DNA from: Verrucomicrobiota bacterium
GTDB taxonomy: Bacteria; Verrucomicrobiota; Verrucomicrobiia; Verrucomicrobiales; Akkermansiaceae
DNA: 52,701 nucleotides
Assembly: GCA_026397725.1 (NCBI GenBank)
Contig: JAPLUI010000535.1
Location: 1 to 52,701 of the forward strand
Direction: 5' to 3'
Shown here: positions 19,441 through 27,079 of the stretch, piece by piece
How positions within the stretch are numbered: position 1 is the first letter of the stretch
Layout of the letters: each line of letters starts with the position of its first letter
Made by a program: the position numbers and the translations under genes
The notes under the pieces: generated by a model
What the model saw: the letters and a program-made list of their open reading frames with translations, nothing else
Told to the model about the DNA's origin: nothing
Databases searched by the model: none

Positions 19441-19530
19441 CCACGATCCACGATCGACGATCCACACGATGATCCTTCTCTTGCGTCTTGTGTCTTGCAG
19501 TCTTGAGTCTTCGTCCCCTTTCTGGAGTTT
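19441..19530. repeat. Further imperfect heptanucleotide arrays
   Basis: CCACGAT, CCACGAT, CGACGAT (19441-19461) are followed by a CTTGCGT/CTTGTGT/CTTGCAG-type series and then a TTTCTGG-like series. Each has the same 7-nt step but a different sequence. The whole stretch from 19351 is non-coding. Confidence 0.65.
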
Positions 19531-19551
19531 CTGGTTTTTCTCCAGATCCCC

Positions 19552-19583
19552 GCGGGGTCGCCGGTGCGCACCGGTGACCCCGC
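19552..19583 (+). terminator. Long palindrome followed by T run
   Basis: GCGGGGTC-g-CCGGTGC/GCACCGG-t-GACCCCGC is a near-perfect 32-nt palindrome with one mismatched pair and almost no loop, followed by ATTTTTG. As RNA it would act as an intrinsic terminator for the Big_1 gene on the plus strand. The tight palindrome could also be a protein-binding or mobile-element end. Confidence 0.5.
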
Positions 19584-19595
19584 ATTTTTGTGGCG

Positions 19596-19710
19596 TTGTA
19601 GCGGCGCTCTACGAGCGTCGCTGTTTGACCGTCGCGGATCAATCCAATGCGCTGCTGTTGCGTTCCTATGGCCAAGCAAAGCCAGCGACGCTCACAGAGC
19701 GCCGCTACAA
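19596..19710. mobile_element. 115-bp MITE-like element with 28-bp terminal inverted repeats
   Basis: The left arm (19596-19623, beginning TTGTAGCGGCGCTCTACGAG) and right arm (19683-19710, ending GAGCGCCGCTACAA) are inverted repeats. They match at 26 of 28 positions and enclose a 59-bp centre. It encodes nothing. It may be a non-autonomous transposon or a REP-type palindrome; no clear target-site duplication is visible. Confidence 0.6.
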
Positions 19711-19846
19711 TTCGTCCTCATCCGTGATCTTACCGCATCATCATTTTGCCAAAAACTCTTTCATCCGCGGGAAGCCTGCGGTGAAAGAGCACAACAACTT
19801 TGCAAGTAAGTGCATTCAGCAAGAATTCTACTATAGACAATCCCAA

Positions 19847-22738
19847 ATGAAACACCACCCCACCCGCCGCATTGCGGCAACCCTGCTTGCCGCCGCTTCG
19901 ATGCTGTCCTGCATCCCTGCCGCATCCGCCGCCAACCTAACAAACCTGCGCTGCGAATACCGCGACAACCCGCTCGGCATCGACGCGGCCAAGCCGCGGT
20001 TGTCGTGGGTCGTAGAAGAGAGGGGACAGGGGACAGCAGACAGGGGACAGGAAAATCAAAAATCAAAAATCAAAAATCAAGAATCAGAAATCCCACGCGG
20101 TCAGCGGCAAACCGCCTATCAGGTGCTGGTGGCCTCGACGGCGGAATTGTTAGCCAAGGACCAGGGTGACCTGTGGGACAGCAAGAAGGTGGCGTCCGAC
20201 CAGAGCATCCAGGTGGAGTACGCGGGCAAGCCGTGGGACTCGCGGCAGGTTTGCCATTGGAAAGTGCGGGTGTGGCTTAAGAACGACACGACGGAAAACG
20301 GACAACCGACAACCGACAACTCTTCCCCCGGCCAGCCGTCGGCCTGGAGCCAGCCGGCCGGCTGGTCGATGGGCCTGTTGAAGCCTGATGATTGGCAGGC
20401 GAAGTGGGTCAAGGCGGGCGGCGATACGTCGCCGTGGTTGCGCAAGGAGTTCACTCTGACAGCCGTGCCGGAGCGCGCGCTGGCATTTGTGAATGTGAAG
20501 GGTTACTATGAATTGTATGTGAACGGCAAAAAGGTGAGCGACGATGTGCTTGCCCCCGCCGTGGCCGTTTATGACAAGCGCTCGCTCTACACGACATACG
20601 ACATCAGCAAGCTCCTGCGGCCAGGTGCCAACTGTGTGGGCGTATGGCTGGGCTTGGGCTTGCTCTTTCCCAAGGAGATTGCACCGCTCGCCCGTGTGCA
20701 ACTCGACATGACGGTGGGCGGGCAGAGGGTGGTAGTGGGGACGGACAGCTCTTGGACCTTCACGTCCAGCACCCATACCGAAACTGGGTGGGGATGGAAC
20801 GGGACGGGTTACGAGAAGATCGATGCCCGTCTTGCGATCCCAGGTTGGAATGAGGTCGGATGCACCAGCCCCCCCGCTGCGCCTGGACGAGGTTTCGGCT
20901 GGCGGCCGGTGGAGGAGTACACCGGGCCAACCGGCATTGCGACCGCACAATCCTGCCCCCCCAGCCGTGTCACCAAGGTCATTCCCGCGGTGGCTTGTGT
21001 GGCACTGGATGACCATACGGTTGAATTTGATTTCGGCACCAATCTAACAGGATGGTTGCACCTGCGCCTGCCACAACTGGAGGCTGGCAAGACGGTGACC
21101 ATGCACTATGCCGACAAGCGCTTCCAGTCCGTCGATGGCGATGACACGCCGGCAGGCAAGGTCAAGCCGGCTCTCGATCCGAAAAAAATCGAAACAGCCA
21201 AGGGGCCGGCCTACTATCAGACCAACAACCAGCGAACTGAATTCATCTCGGCCGGAAAGCCCGGCGAAGAATTCTGCAACAAATTCAACTACGAAGGATT
21301 CCGCTACGTCATCGTGCAAGGGTTGCCGGTCAAGCCGGCGCTTGGTGATGCCGAGGCGCTGTTCATTGAGTCGGACCTCGAACCCGTTGGGTCTTTCGAG
21401 TGCTCCAACGCCCTGTTCAACCGCATCCACCAGGTCAATCTGTGGACGATCCGCTGCCTGAATCTCGGCGGCTACATGGTCGATTGTCCCCACCGCGAGC
21501 GAATGGGCTATGGCGATGGCCAGAACGGCATCGACTCGCAGATCATGAATTTGGACGCATCGGCCTTTTACGGCAAGTGGGCCGTTGACTGGCTGGATGC
21601 GCAGGATCCGCTCACCGGCAAGGCCGCCCAATTCGCGCCGAAGAACGACGATCCCAGTTGCTGGTTCCTCTGGGGTGCCATGATCGACGTGATGCCTTGG
21701 AAGACCTACAACTACTACGGAGATCGTAGATTGCTTGAACGTGCCTACGAGGCGATGGTGCGCTATCCCGCCAAATATATTGACAGCTTTTATCCCGGCG
21801 GCGGCATTCAGCGGACTGGTGGCGACAGCGGATGCGACTGGGTTGCGCCCAACATCGGCATGTCTGCACCTCCGGGAACGGATCTTTTTGTCAACTGCTA
21901 TCGCGTGTATCTCTCGGATCTGCTGGCCAAGTCGGCGGACGTTCTTGGCCGGACCGATGAAGCGAAACGCCACCGGGCCAGGAGCCAGGAACTCAAAGCG
22001 CTCATCAATACCGCATACTATAAGACGAATGAGAAACTTTATGATAGCGACAGGCAGTTGAGCCAGGCCATGCCTCTCTTGATGGGCGTGGTCCCGGACG
22101 CCTTGCGTGAACCCGTTCTCAAACAACTTGAGGAGATCGTCATGGTCAAGAACAAAGGGCATCTGGACACCGGCATGCTCGGCACCTATTTCCTCATTCA
22201 ATCGCTTCAGGAAGCCGGACGCAGCGATTTGCTATATACCATCTTCAACCAGCAGACCTACCCGGGGTGGGGGTACATGTTGTCGCAGGGCGCGACCACC
22301 TTCTGGGAACAGTGGAACGGATCATGGTCCCAGATCCACTCGTGCTACGTCAGCCCCGGCAGTTGGTTCTATCAGGGGCTGGCAGGCATCCGCCCCGATG
22401 AATCCGGTCCCGCATTCAAAAAGATCATCATCAAGCCGGCGGTGGTCGGTGATCTGACCTGGGTCAAATGCGGTTATGACTCGATCCACGGGAAGATCGT
22501 CAGCAACTGGAGACGCGATGGGGACAAGCTAACGATGGAGGTTACGATTCCGATCAATACCACGGCAGTAGTATATGTCCCAGCTAAAGACGCCGCTGAA
22601 GTCACCGAGTCCGGCAAGTCGGCCGGGAAGATGGCGGGCGTGAGGTTCCTGCGCGTGCAGGACGGTGCCGCTGTCTATGCCGTGGGTTCCGGTGCCTACC
22701 AATTCCAATCCACTCTGCCGCCGCGCATGGAGCATTAA
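19847..22738 (+). CDS. GH78 alpha-L-rhamnosidase
   Basis: The start at 19847 gives a signal peptide ending SMLSCIPAASA; the frame extends upstream through repeats and is not coding there. About 963 residues. The N-terminal beta domain opens with NLTNLRCEYRDNPLGIDAAKPRLSW. The rhamnosidase N domain (GYYELYVNGKKVSDDVLAP) precedes the (alpha/alpha)6 barrel, which carries VDCPHRERMGYGDGQNGID (about 545-563) and GATTFWEQWNGSW (about 813). The C-terminal beta domain follows (VKCGYDSIHGKIVSNWRRDG). The enzyme releases terminal L-rhamnose by inversion. Two low-complexity heptamer-repeat insertions interrupt the N-terminal domain at 20021-20097 and 20292-20319 without breaking the frame. A similar but amputated GH78 start lies at 26394. 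A stem-loop lies 50 nt after the stop codon. Confidence 0.9.
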   Translation: MKHHPTRRIAATLLAAASMLSCIPAASAANLTNLRCEYRDNPLGIDAAKPRLSWVVEERGQGTADRGQENQKSKIKNQESEIPRGQRQTAYQVLVASTAELLAKDQGDLWDSKKVASDQSIQVEYAGKPWDSRQVCHWKVRVWLKNDTTENGQPTTDNSSPGQPSAWSQPAGWSMGLLKPDDWQAKWVKAGGDTSPWLRKEFTLTAVPERALAFVNVKGYYELYVNGKKVSDDVLAPAVAVYDKRSLYTTYDISKLLRPGANCVGVWLGLGLLFPKEIAPLARVQLDMTVGGQRVVVGTDSSWTFTSSTHTETGWGWNGTGYEKIDARLAIPGWNEVGCTSPPAAPGRGFGWRPVEEYTGPTGIATAQSCPPSRVTKVIPAVACVALDDHTVEFDFGTNLTGWLHLRLPQLEAGKTVTMHYADKRFQSVDGDDTPAGKVKPALDPKKIETAKGPAYYQTNNQRTEFISAGKPGEEFCNKFNYEGFRYVIVQGLPVKPALGDAEALFIESDLEPVGSFECSNALFNRIHQVNLWTIRCLNLGGYMVDCPHRERMGYGDGQNGIDSQIMNLDASAFYGKWAVDWLDAQDPLTGKAAQFAPKNDDPSCWFLWGAMIDVMPWKTYNYYGDRRLLERAYEAMVRYPAKYIDSFYPGGGIQRTGGDSGCDWVAPNIGMSAPPGTDLFVNCYRVYLSDLLAKSADVLGRTDEAKRHRARSQELKALINTAYYKTNEKLYDSDRQLSQAMPLLMGVVPDALREPVLKQLEEIVMVKNKGHLDTGMLGTYFLIQSLQEAGRSDLLYTIFNQQTYPGWGYMLSQGATTFWEQWNGSWSQIHSCYVSPGSWFYQGLAGIRPDESGPAFKKIIIKPAVVGDLTWVKCGYDSIHGKIVSNWRRDGDKLTMEVTIPINTTAVVYVPAKDAAEVTESGKSAGKMAGVRFLRVQDGAAVYAVGSGAYQFQSTLPPRMEH
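20021..20097 (+). repeat. Eleven heptamers inside the GH78 coding region
   Basis: The series is AGGGGAC, AGGGGAC, AGCAGAC, AGGGGAC, AGGAAAA, TCAAAAA x3, TCAAGAA, TCAGAAA, TCCCACG. It encodes a Gln/Lys/Asn-rich insert (TADRGQENQKSKIKNQ) absent from normal GH78 N-terminal domains. The heptamer sequence changes along the array while the 7-nt step is kept. Confidence 0.85.
20292..20319 (+). repeat. Second heptamer array inside GH78
   Basis: CGGAAAA, CGGACAA, CCGACAA, CCGACAA encodes a short ENGQPTTDN insertion in the same domain. Confidence 0.75.
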
Positions 22739-22788
22739 GGCACAGAAGGAAATGAATAGGACCGCCAATTATTCAGATTTGGATAGGC

Positions 22789-22807
22789 ACCGGGCAAGAT
22801 GCCCGGT
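22789..22807 (+). terminator. Stem-loop downstream of GH78
   Basis: ACCGGGCA-aga-TGCCCGGT is a perfect 8-bp stem with a 3-nt loop, 50 nt after the GH78 stop. Only TT follows, so it is a weak terminator or a 3'-end stabilising hairpin. Confidence 0.45.
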
Positions 22808-22879
22808 TCACGTGGCGCGGGCATTCTGCCAGCCGCCCACCCCACGCCCGCACCAAATGTCTGACATCCACCTGATTTC

Positions 22880-23941
22880 ATGAAAATTGCAAACAATGCC
22901 AACCACACAACAATGAGGATGAATAATGGAAAATCGATGCTTATAGGTCTTGCTGCGGCTGCCACGTTAATGTGCGGTATAGCTGTGGCGGCGGACGATG
23001 GAAGTGCCGCTCCGCAGCCGGCGGCACCAGGCGCGGCAAAATCGATCAAGGAGCTGCAGGAGGAATTTCTGAAGTTGAAGTTCGGAATGTTCATCCACTA
23101 CAACTTGGAAACATACCACGGTGTTGAATGGCTATCGGGTTACCATAGTCCCGCCGACTTCAATCCGGGCGGCACGATCGATACCGATGCCTGGGCGGAC
23201 ACGGCGAAGTCTGCCGGCATGAAATATGCCGTGCTGACGGTAAAGCATGTCTCAGGTTTCTGCCTGTGGGACAGCAAGTATACCACTTACGACATCATGA
23301 ACCCTGAGTGTCCGTACAAGCAGGATCTTGTGGCACAGTTCATCAAGTCGTTCAAGAGTCGCGGGTTGAAGGTCGGGCTTTACTATTGCTGGCGTAACCC
23401 TGGATTTGGTGATCCCGGCAAATACAAGGTCTTACCGCCGGAATGCGATCCGTCGACGCACAGCATGAAGGAGCAGATTGAATTCCAAGAGAAGCAAGTT
23501 GCCGAGTTGATAGAAAAGTATCCGGATGTCTTCTATATCTGGAATGACGGTCTTGACAAGGAGATCATGCCGGCGGATAAAACGCTTGCCTTCTTCCGGG
23601 GCCTGAGCCGCAACGTGCTCGTCGGCTGCAACTGGTGGGATGTGGACAAGAAGGGAACTCCGATTGCGGACATCGCGATCAATGAATTGAATGGCTTTCC
23701 CGAGACCAATACGGCGCCGGGTGAATCCTGCTGGTGCTTGGAGAGCGGCGGCTGGTTCTGGAAAGAAGGGACCCGCCCGCTAATAACGGCCCAGCAGGTC
23801 GTTAATTCCGTTACTTCGGAAAACAGAGGGCATGCGAATGTTTTGCTCGATGTCGGCCCTGATAAACATGGCAAGTTTGAAGAAGCAAGCGTGAAAGTGT
23901 TGGCAGAGGTCGGCAAACTGCTGCAGAATAAAGCTCAATAA
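22880..23941 (+). CDS. GH29 alpha-L-fucosidase
   Basis: The protein has up to 353 residues. Internal ATG codons at 22913 or 22919 (MNNGKSMLIGLAAAATLMCG) give a cleaner signal peptide and may be the true start. The GH29 barrel shows KFGMFIHYNLETYHGVEW, DTAKSAGMKYAVLTVKHVSGFCLWDSK, KSFKSRGLKVGLYYCW and the nucleophile Asp in VFYIWNDGLD (about residue 222). ENRGHANVLLDVGPDKHGK is the usual barrel end. It is short because the C-terminal beta domain common in GH29 is absent. It probably removes terminal fucose outside the cytoplasm. A GH2 gene follows 15 nt later, so they are likely co-transcribed. Confidence 0.9.
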   Translation: MKIANNANHTTMRMNNGKSMLIGLAAAATLMCGIAVAADDGSAAPQPAAPGAAKSIKELQEEFLKLKFGMFIHYNLETYHGVEWLSGYHSPADFNPGGTIDTDAWADTAKSAGMKYAVLTVKHVSGFCLWDSKYTTYDIMNPECPYKQDLVAQFIKSFKSRGLKVGLYYCWRNPGFGDPGKYKVLPPECDPSTHSMKEQIEFQEKQVAELIEKYPDVFYIWNDGLDKEIMPADKTLAFFRGLSRNVLVGCNWWDVDKKGTPIADIAINELNGFPETNTAPGESCWCLESGGWFWKEGTRPLITAQQVVNSVTSENRGHANVLLDVGPDKHGKFEEASVKVLAEVGKLLQNKAQ

Positions 23942-23956
23942 TCCGGAAGAAAAACA

Positions 23957-26311
23957 ATGAGAAAATTACTGATTAGCATTGGATTGCTTGTGGCCGTCGC
24001 CGCGCAGGCGCGTGAGCGTGTGCTTTGGGATTTCGAGTGGGAATTTTGTCGTGGTGCCGAGACCTCGTCGTGGCGCGCTGTTGAGCTGCCGCATGACTGG
24101 AGTATCGAACGAGTGCCGGGCACAGAGTGTTTGTTCGATCAAAAATATGATCAAGGCAGCGGTTGTCTGCCGGGCGGTATTGGCTGGTACCGGAAGATGT
24201 TCACCCTGCCGGCAAGCGCAAAGGGACAACGCGTATTTGTCGAGTTCGAGGGTGTTTACATGAATTCCGATGTCTGGCTCAACGGTCAACATCTCGGAAA
24301 CCGGCCGTATGGTTACATCGGGTTCGAGTACGATCTGACGCCATTCTTGAAATGGGATGCGCCGAATGAATTACTCGTCCGGGCAAATGTCGAGCAGCCA
24401 TGCTCGCGCTGGCTCAGCGGTGCCGGGATTTACCGTCATGTCTGGTTGACGACAACAAAACCGGTTTATCTTACGCATTGGGGAGCGTATGTGACCACGC
24501 CGAAGATCACCAGCGAATCCGCTGATGTCCGGGTTCGCGCCGCTTTCCAGAATCAGAACGACGTTCAGAAAATATTCACCGGACAAATTTCGATCCTGGA
24601 TCCTGACGGTCGCCGCCTTGTTTCCTCCAGTCAGAAGCTCATTGTCGAGGCCGGGAAACGCGGCGAGCTGGACGCGATATTGAAGGTCGCGACGCCGAAA
24701 CTCTGGTCTCTCAACAGTCCCACGCTTTACACCGTCCGTGTCGAATTGATCGAGCCTGATATGTTGCGCGACACGGTGATTGACCGGGTGGACACGCCGT
24801 TTGGCATCCGTACCATTGAGTTCACGAAAGATCGCGGCTTCTTCCTCAACGGCGAACATGTTGATATCAAAGGTGTCTGCAACCACCATGACCAGGGTTA
24901 TCTCGGTGCTGCCGCCTTTGACCGCGCAATCGAGCGACAGCTGGAAATCCTGAAAAAGATGGGCTGCAACGCCATTCGCACCAGCCACAATCCGCCCGCG
25001 CCGAGGCTGCTGGAGCTCTGTGACCGTATGGGTTTCGTCGTCCTGGACGAGGCGTTCGATGAATGGAGTGGCGGGAAGACCTCCATGGGCTACGCGCGGT
25101 TCTTCGACAAATGGAGCGAGCGTGACATCCGCGACATGGTTCGTCGCGACCGCAATCATCCTTCGATTGTCTTGTGGAGCATCGGCAACGAAATCTTCGA
25201 CCTGGGAACCGGAGGTGGCACCGCGACAGCCAAACGCCTTGCTGATTTCGTTCACGATGAAGATTCAACACGTCCCGTCACCTGTGCCTGTCACAACCCC
25301 GGCGACACCGCAGACAAGGTCGCTAATGCGCTCGATCTTCTCGGCCTCAACTACAAAATATCCGACTATGAACTTTTTAAGGGTAAATACACGCTCATCG
25401 CCAGTGAAACCGTTTCCGCGCGCAGCAGCCGTGGCGAGTACAACCTCGTTCTTAACGACGGAAAGGACGGAAGGGTAAGCATTGAAAAGTTCCTCAACAA
25501 TCACGCTTCTTCCTACGGCATCGAGCAGTCCGAAAACAACGACGAAGCATCTCTCAAAGCCTTGCATGACCATCCGTGGGTTGCCGGTGAATTTGTCTGG
25601 ACCGGCTTCGATTACATTGGAGAACCGTCACCGTTCCCGTGGCCATCGGTCAGTTCTTATTTCGGCATAATGGACCTCTGCGGCTTTCCGAAAGACCGTT
25701 TTTATCTTTACCAGAGTCGCTGGACTGATGCGCCGATGGCGCATCTTCTGCCGCATTGGAACTGGCCGCAATTTACCGGCAAGGAAATTCCTGTCTGGTG
25801 TTACAGCAACGGCGATACCGTCGAACTTTTCCTCAACGATAATTCGCTTGGCGAAAAGAAAATGAGCGACTGCTACCACCAGGAATGGTCTGTTCCTTAC
25901 ACTCCCGGCAACCTGAAGGTCATCGCCAAACGCGCAGGCCAAATCGTTGCCACTGATGAAGTCGTTACTACCGGCGCACCCGCAAACCTTGAAGTGAGCA
26001 TTGATCGTCAGGAGATTGCCGCCAACGGCCAGGATCTCGCCTATGTTACCGTTCGGGTCCTCGATGCCGCCGGGCGTCTCTGTCCCGATGCCGACAACCT
26101 CATTCATTTCGACGTTACCGGAGCCGGCAAACTCGTCGCCGTTGGTAACGGCAATCCGGTTGACCACGGTGATTTTCAAACAACCGATCGCAAAGCGTTT
26201 CACGGTCTCGCCCTCGGCATCGTCAAGGCCGGAAAAAGTACCGGAGCGAGTCGCGTCACAGTCAGGGGCGACGGTTTGCCGGCGGTGGGTTTAGGAATCA
26301 AAACGCGCTGA
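23957..26311 (+). CDS. GH2 beta-galactosidase-type hydrolase
   Basis: The protein has 784 residues with a signal peptide (about 1-20, ISIGLLVAVAAQA). The N-terminal sugar-binding domain has ELPHDWSIERVPG and the jelly-roll GVYMNSDVWLNGQHLGNRPYG. The Ig-like domain is followed by the TIM barrel with VCNHHDQGYLGAA, AIRTSHNPPAPRLLELCDRMGF and acid/base Glu in LWSIGNE (about 412). The nucleophile candidate is Glu in LIASETVSARSS (about 483). FVWTGFDYIGEPSPFPWPS and the following strand fit the DUF4982-containing GH2 group. The C-terminal Ig-like domains include an invasin-type strand set (NGQDLAYVTVRVLDAAGR). It lies 15 nt behind the GH29 gene; together they could take fucose and then galactose off host- or algal-type glycans. 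Confidence 0.9.
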   Translation: MRKLLISIGLLVAVAAQARERVLWDFEWEFCRGAETSSWRAVELPHDWSIERVPGTECLFDQKYDQGSGCLPGGIGWYRKMFTLPASAKGQRVFVEFEGVYMNSDVWLNGQHLGNRPYGYIGFEYDLTPFLKWDAPNELLVRANVEQPCSRWLSGAGIYRHVWLTTTKPVYLTHWGAYVTTPKITSESADVRVRAAFQNQNDVQKIFTGQISILDPDGRRLVSSSQKLIVEAGKRGELDAILKVATPKLWSLNSPTLYTVRVELIEPDMLRDTVIDRVDTPFGIRTIEFTKDRGFFLNGEHVDIKGVCNHHDQGYLGAAAFDRAIERQLEILKKMGCNAIRTSHNPPAPRLLELCDRMGFVVLDEAFDEWSGGKTSMGYARFFDKWSERDIRDMVRRDRNHPSIVLWSIGNEIFDLGTGGGTATAKRLADFVHDEDSTRPVTCACHNPGDTADKVANALDLLGLNYKISDYELFKGKYTLIASETVSARSSRGEYNLVLNDGKDGRVSIEKFLNNHASSYGIEQSENNDEASLKALHDHPWVAGEFVWTGFDYIGEPSPFPWPSVSSYFGIMDLCGFPKDRFYLYQSRWTDAPMAHLLPHWNWPQFTGKEIPVWCYSNGDTVELFLNDNSLGEKKMSDCYHQEWSVPYTPGNLKVIAKRAGQIVATDEVVTTGAPANLEVSIDRQEIAANGQDLAYVTVRVLDAAGRLCPDADNLIHFDVTGAGKLVAVGNGNPVDHGDFQTTDRKAFHGLALGIVKAGKSTGASRVTVRGDGLPAVGLGIKTR

Positions 26312-26393
26312 TTAGTTGTGATGATCAAATCACCATGAAGAAACTAACAATATCGAGGCAGTTGATAAACTCTGCCAAAATGAAAGTCCAACT

Positions 26394-27038
26394 ATGATAT
26401 CAAAACATCTCTTCTGCATTGCCTTTGCCGCCTGTCTTGTTATCGGTGTTTCGATGTTGTCCTGTATCGCGGCAGCTTCCGCAGTCGAGGTGACAAACCT
26501 GCGATGCGAGTACCGGGAGAATCCAATGGGGATCGATGCGCTCAGACCTCGCCTGAGCTGGAAGATTGAAGAGAGAGGTCAGAACGCGGGGAGAGCGCTA
26601 GCGAACTCGGAAAAACCCGGCGAAGCCCTAACTGGCATGGCCGTAGGCAACTCAGAGGTCAGAGGTGAGAAACAGCGTGCCTATCCCGCCCCAACCGATG
26701 CGAATTACAAAATGCTGGTCAATTCCCTGCTGCAAGCCCCGGCGGACGCCACCGGCATCAAACCCACTCTAACCATCGGCGGTCTCACAATCGGTCGCAC
26801 CTATCGGCTGCAAATCATTTGCAACGTGCCCCGCAACGGGGTGGCCGAAGTGGCGGGCGGCAAACATCGATTGTCTAACGGCGAGGTGAAAACGCCGGCG
26901 CTGCTTACCGCCACATGGGAAGCCTCCACTGGCACGCTCACAAAGCGCTGGATTGGCCAGGCTGTCCCCGGCACTCCGGTGCATTTCTCCGCCTACGCCC
27001 TGCACGACCTGGGGTTGGCCACTGTGGATGGAAAGTAA
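26394..27038 (+). pseudogene. Chimera: GH78 N-terminus fused to the tail of the HzsA/SUMF1 protein
   Basis: Residues 1-60 are a signal peptide (VSMLSCIAAASA) and the start of a GH78 rhamnosidase (VTNLRCEYRENPMGIDALRPRLSWKIEERG), a paralog of the gene at 19847. A low-complexity insert follows, and at QRAY the frame passes directly into a 115-residue beta-rich module (PAPTDANYKMLVNSLLQAP to ALHDLG). That module is otherwise found at the end of the protein ending at 31054. The joint shares CTAT between both parents. All catalytic parts are missing. It could still produce a small secreted protein of 214 residues, but no activity is expected. Confidence 0.75.
26652..26672 (+). repeat. Three heptamers in the GH78 chimera
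   Basis: TCAGAGG, TCAGAGG, TGAGAAA lies immediately before the QRAY codons, the same place where the intact GH78 gene has its eleven-heptamer insert. Confidence 0.7.
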
Positions 27039-27040
27039 AA
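26682..27040 (+). repeat. 359-bp direct repeat, copy A
   Basis: This copy encodes the APTDANYK...ALHDLG module and stop codon of the GH78 chimera. It matches copy B at 30698-31056 over its full length without gaps, at roughly 85 percent identity by eye. Confidence 0.85.
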
Positions 27041-27079
27041 TCAAAACAACAAACCATAGATGAAACACACACTCATTGC

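Noticed and set aside
19351..19530. Possible CRISPR array
   Set aside because: Units are 7 or 14 nt with no unique spacers between them, and no cas genes are nearby.
26915..27079. Upstream extension of the HzsA/SUMF1 frame
   Set aside because: It overlaps the end of the GH78 chimera in another frame and encodes no family sequence; the signal peptide at 27060 marks the real beginning.
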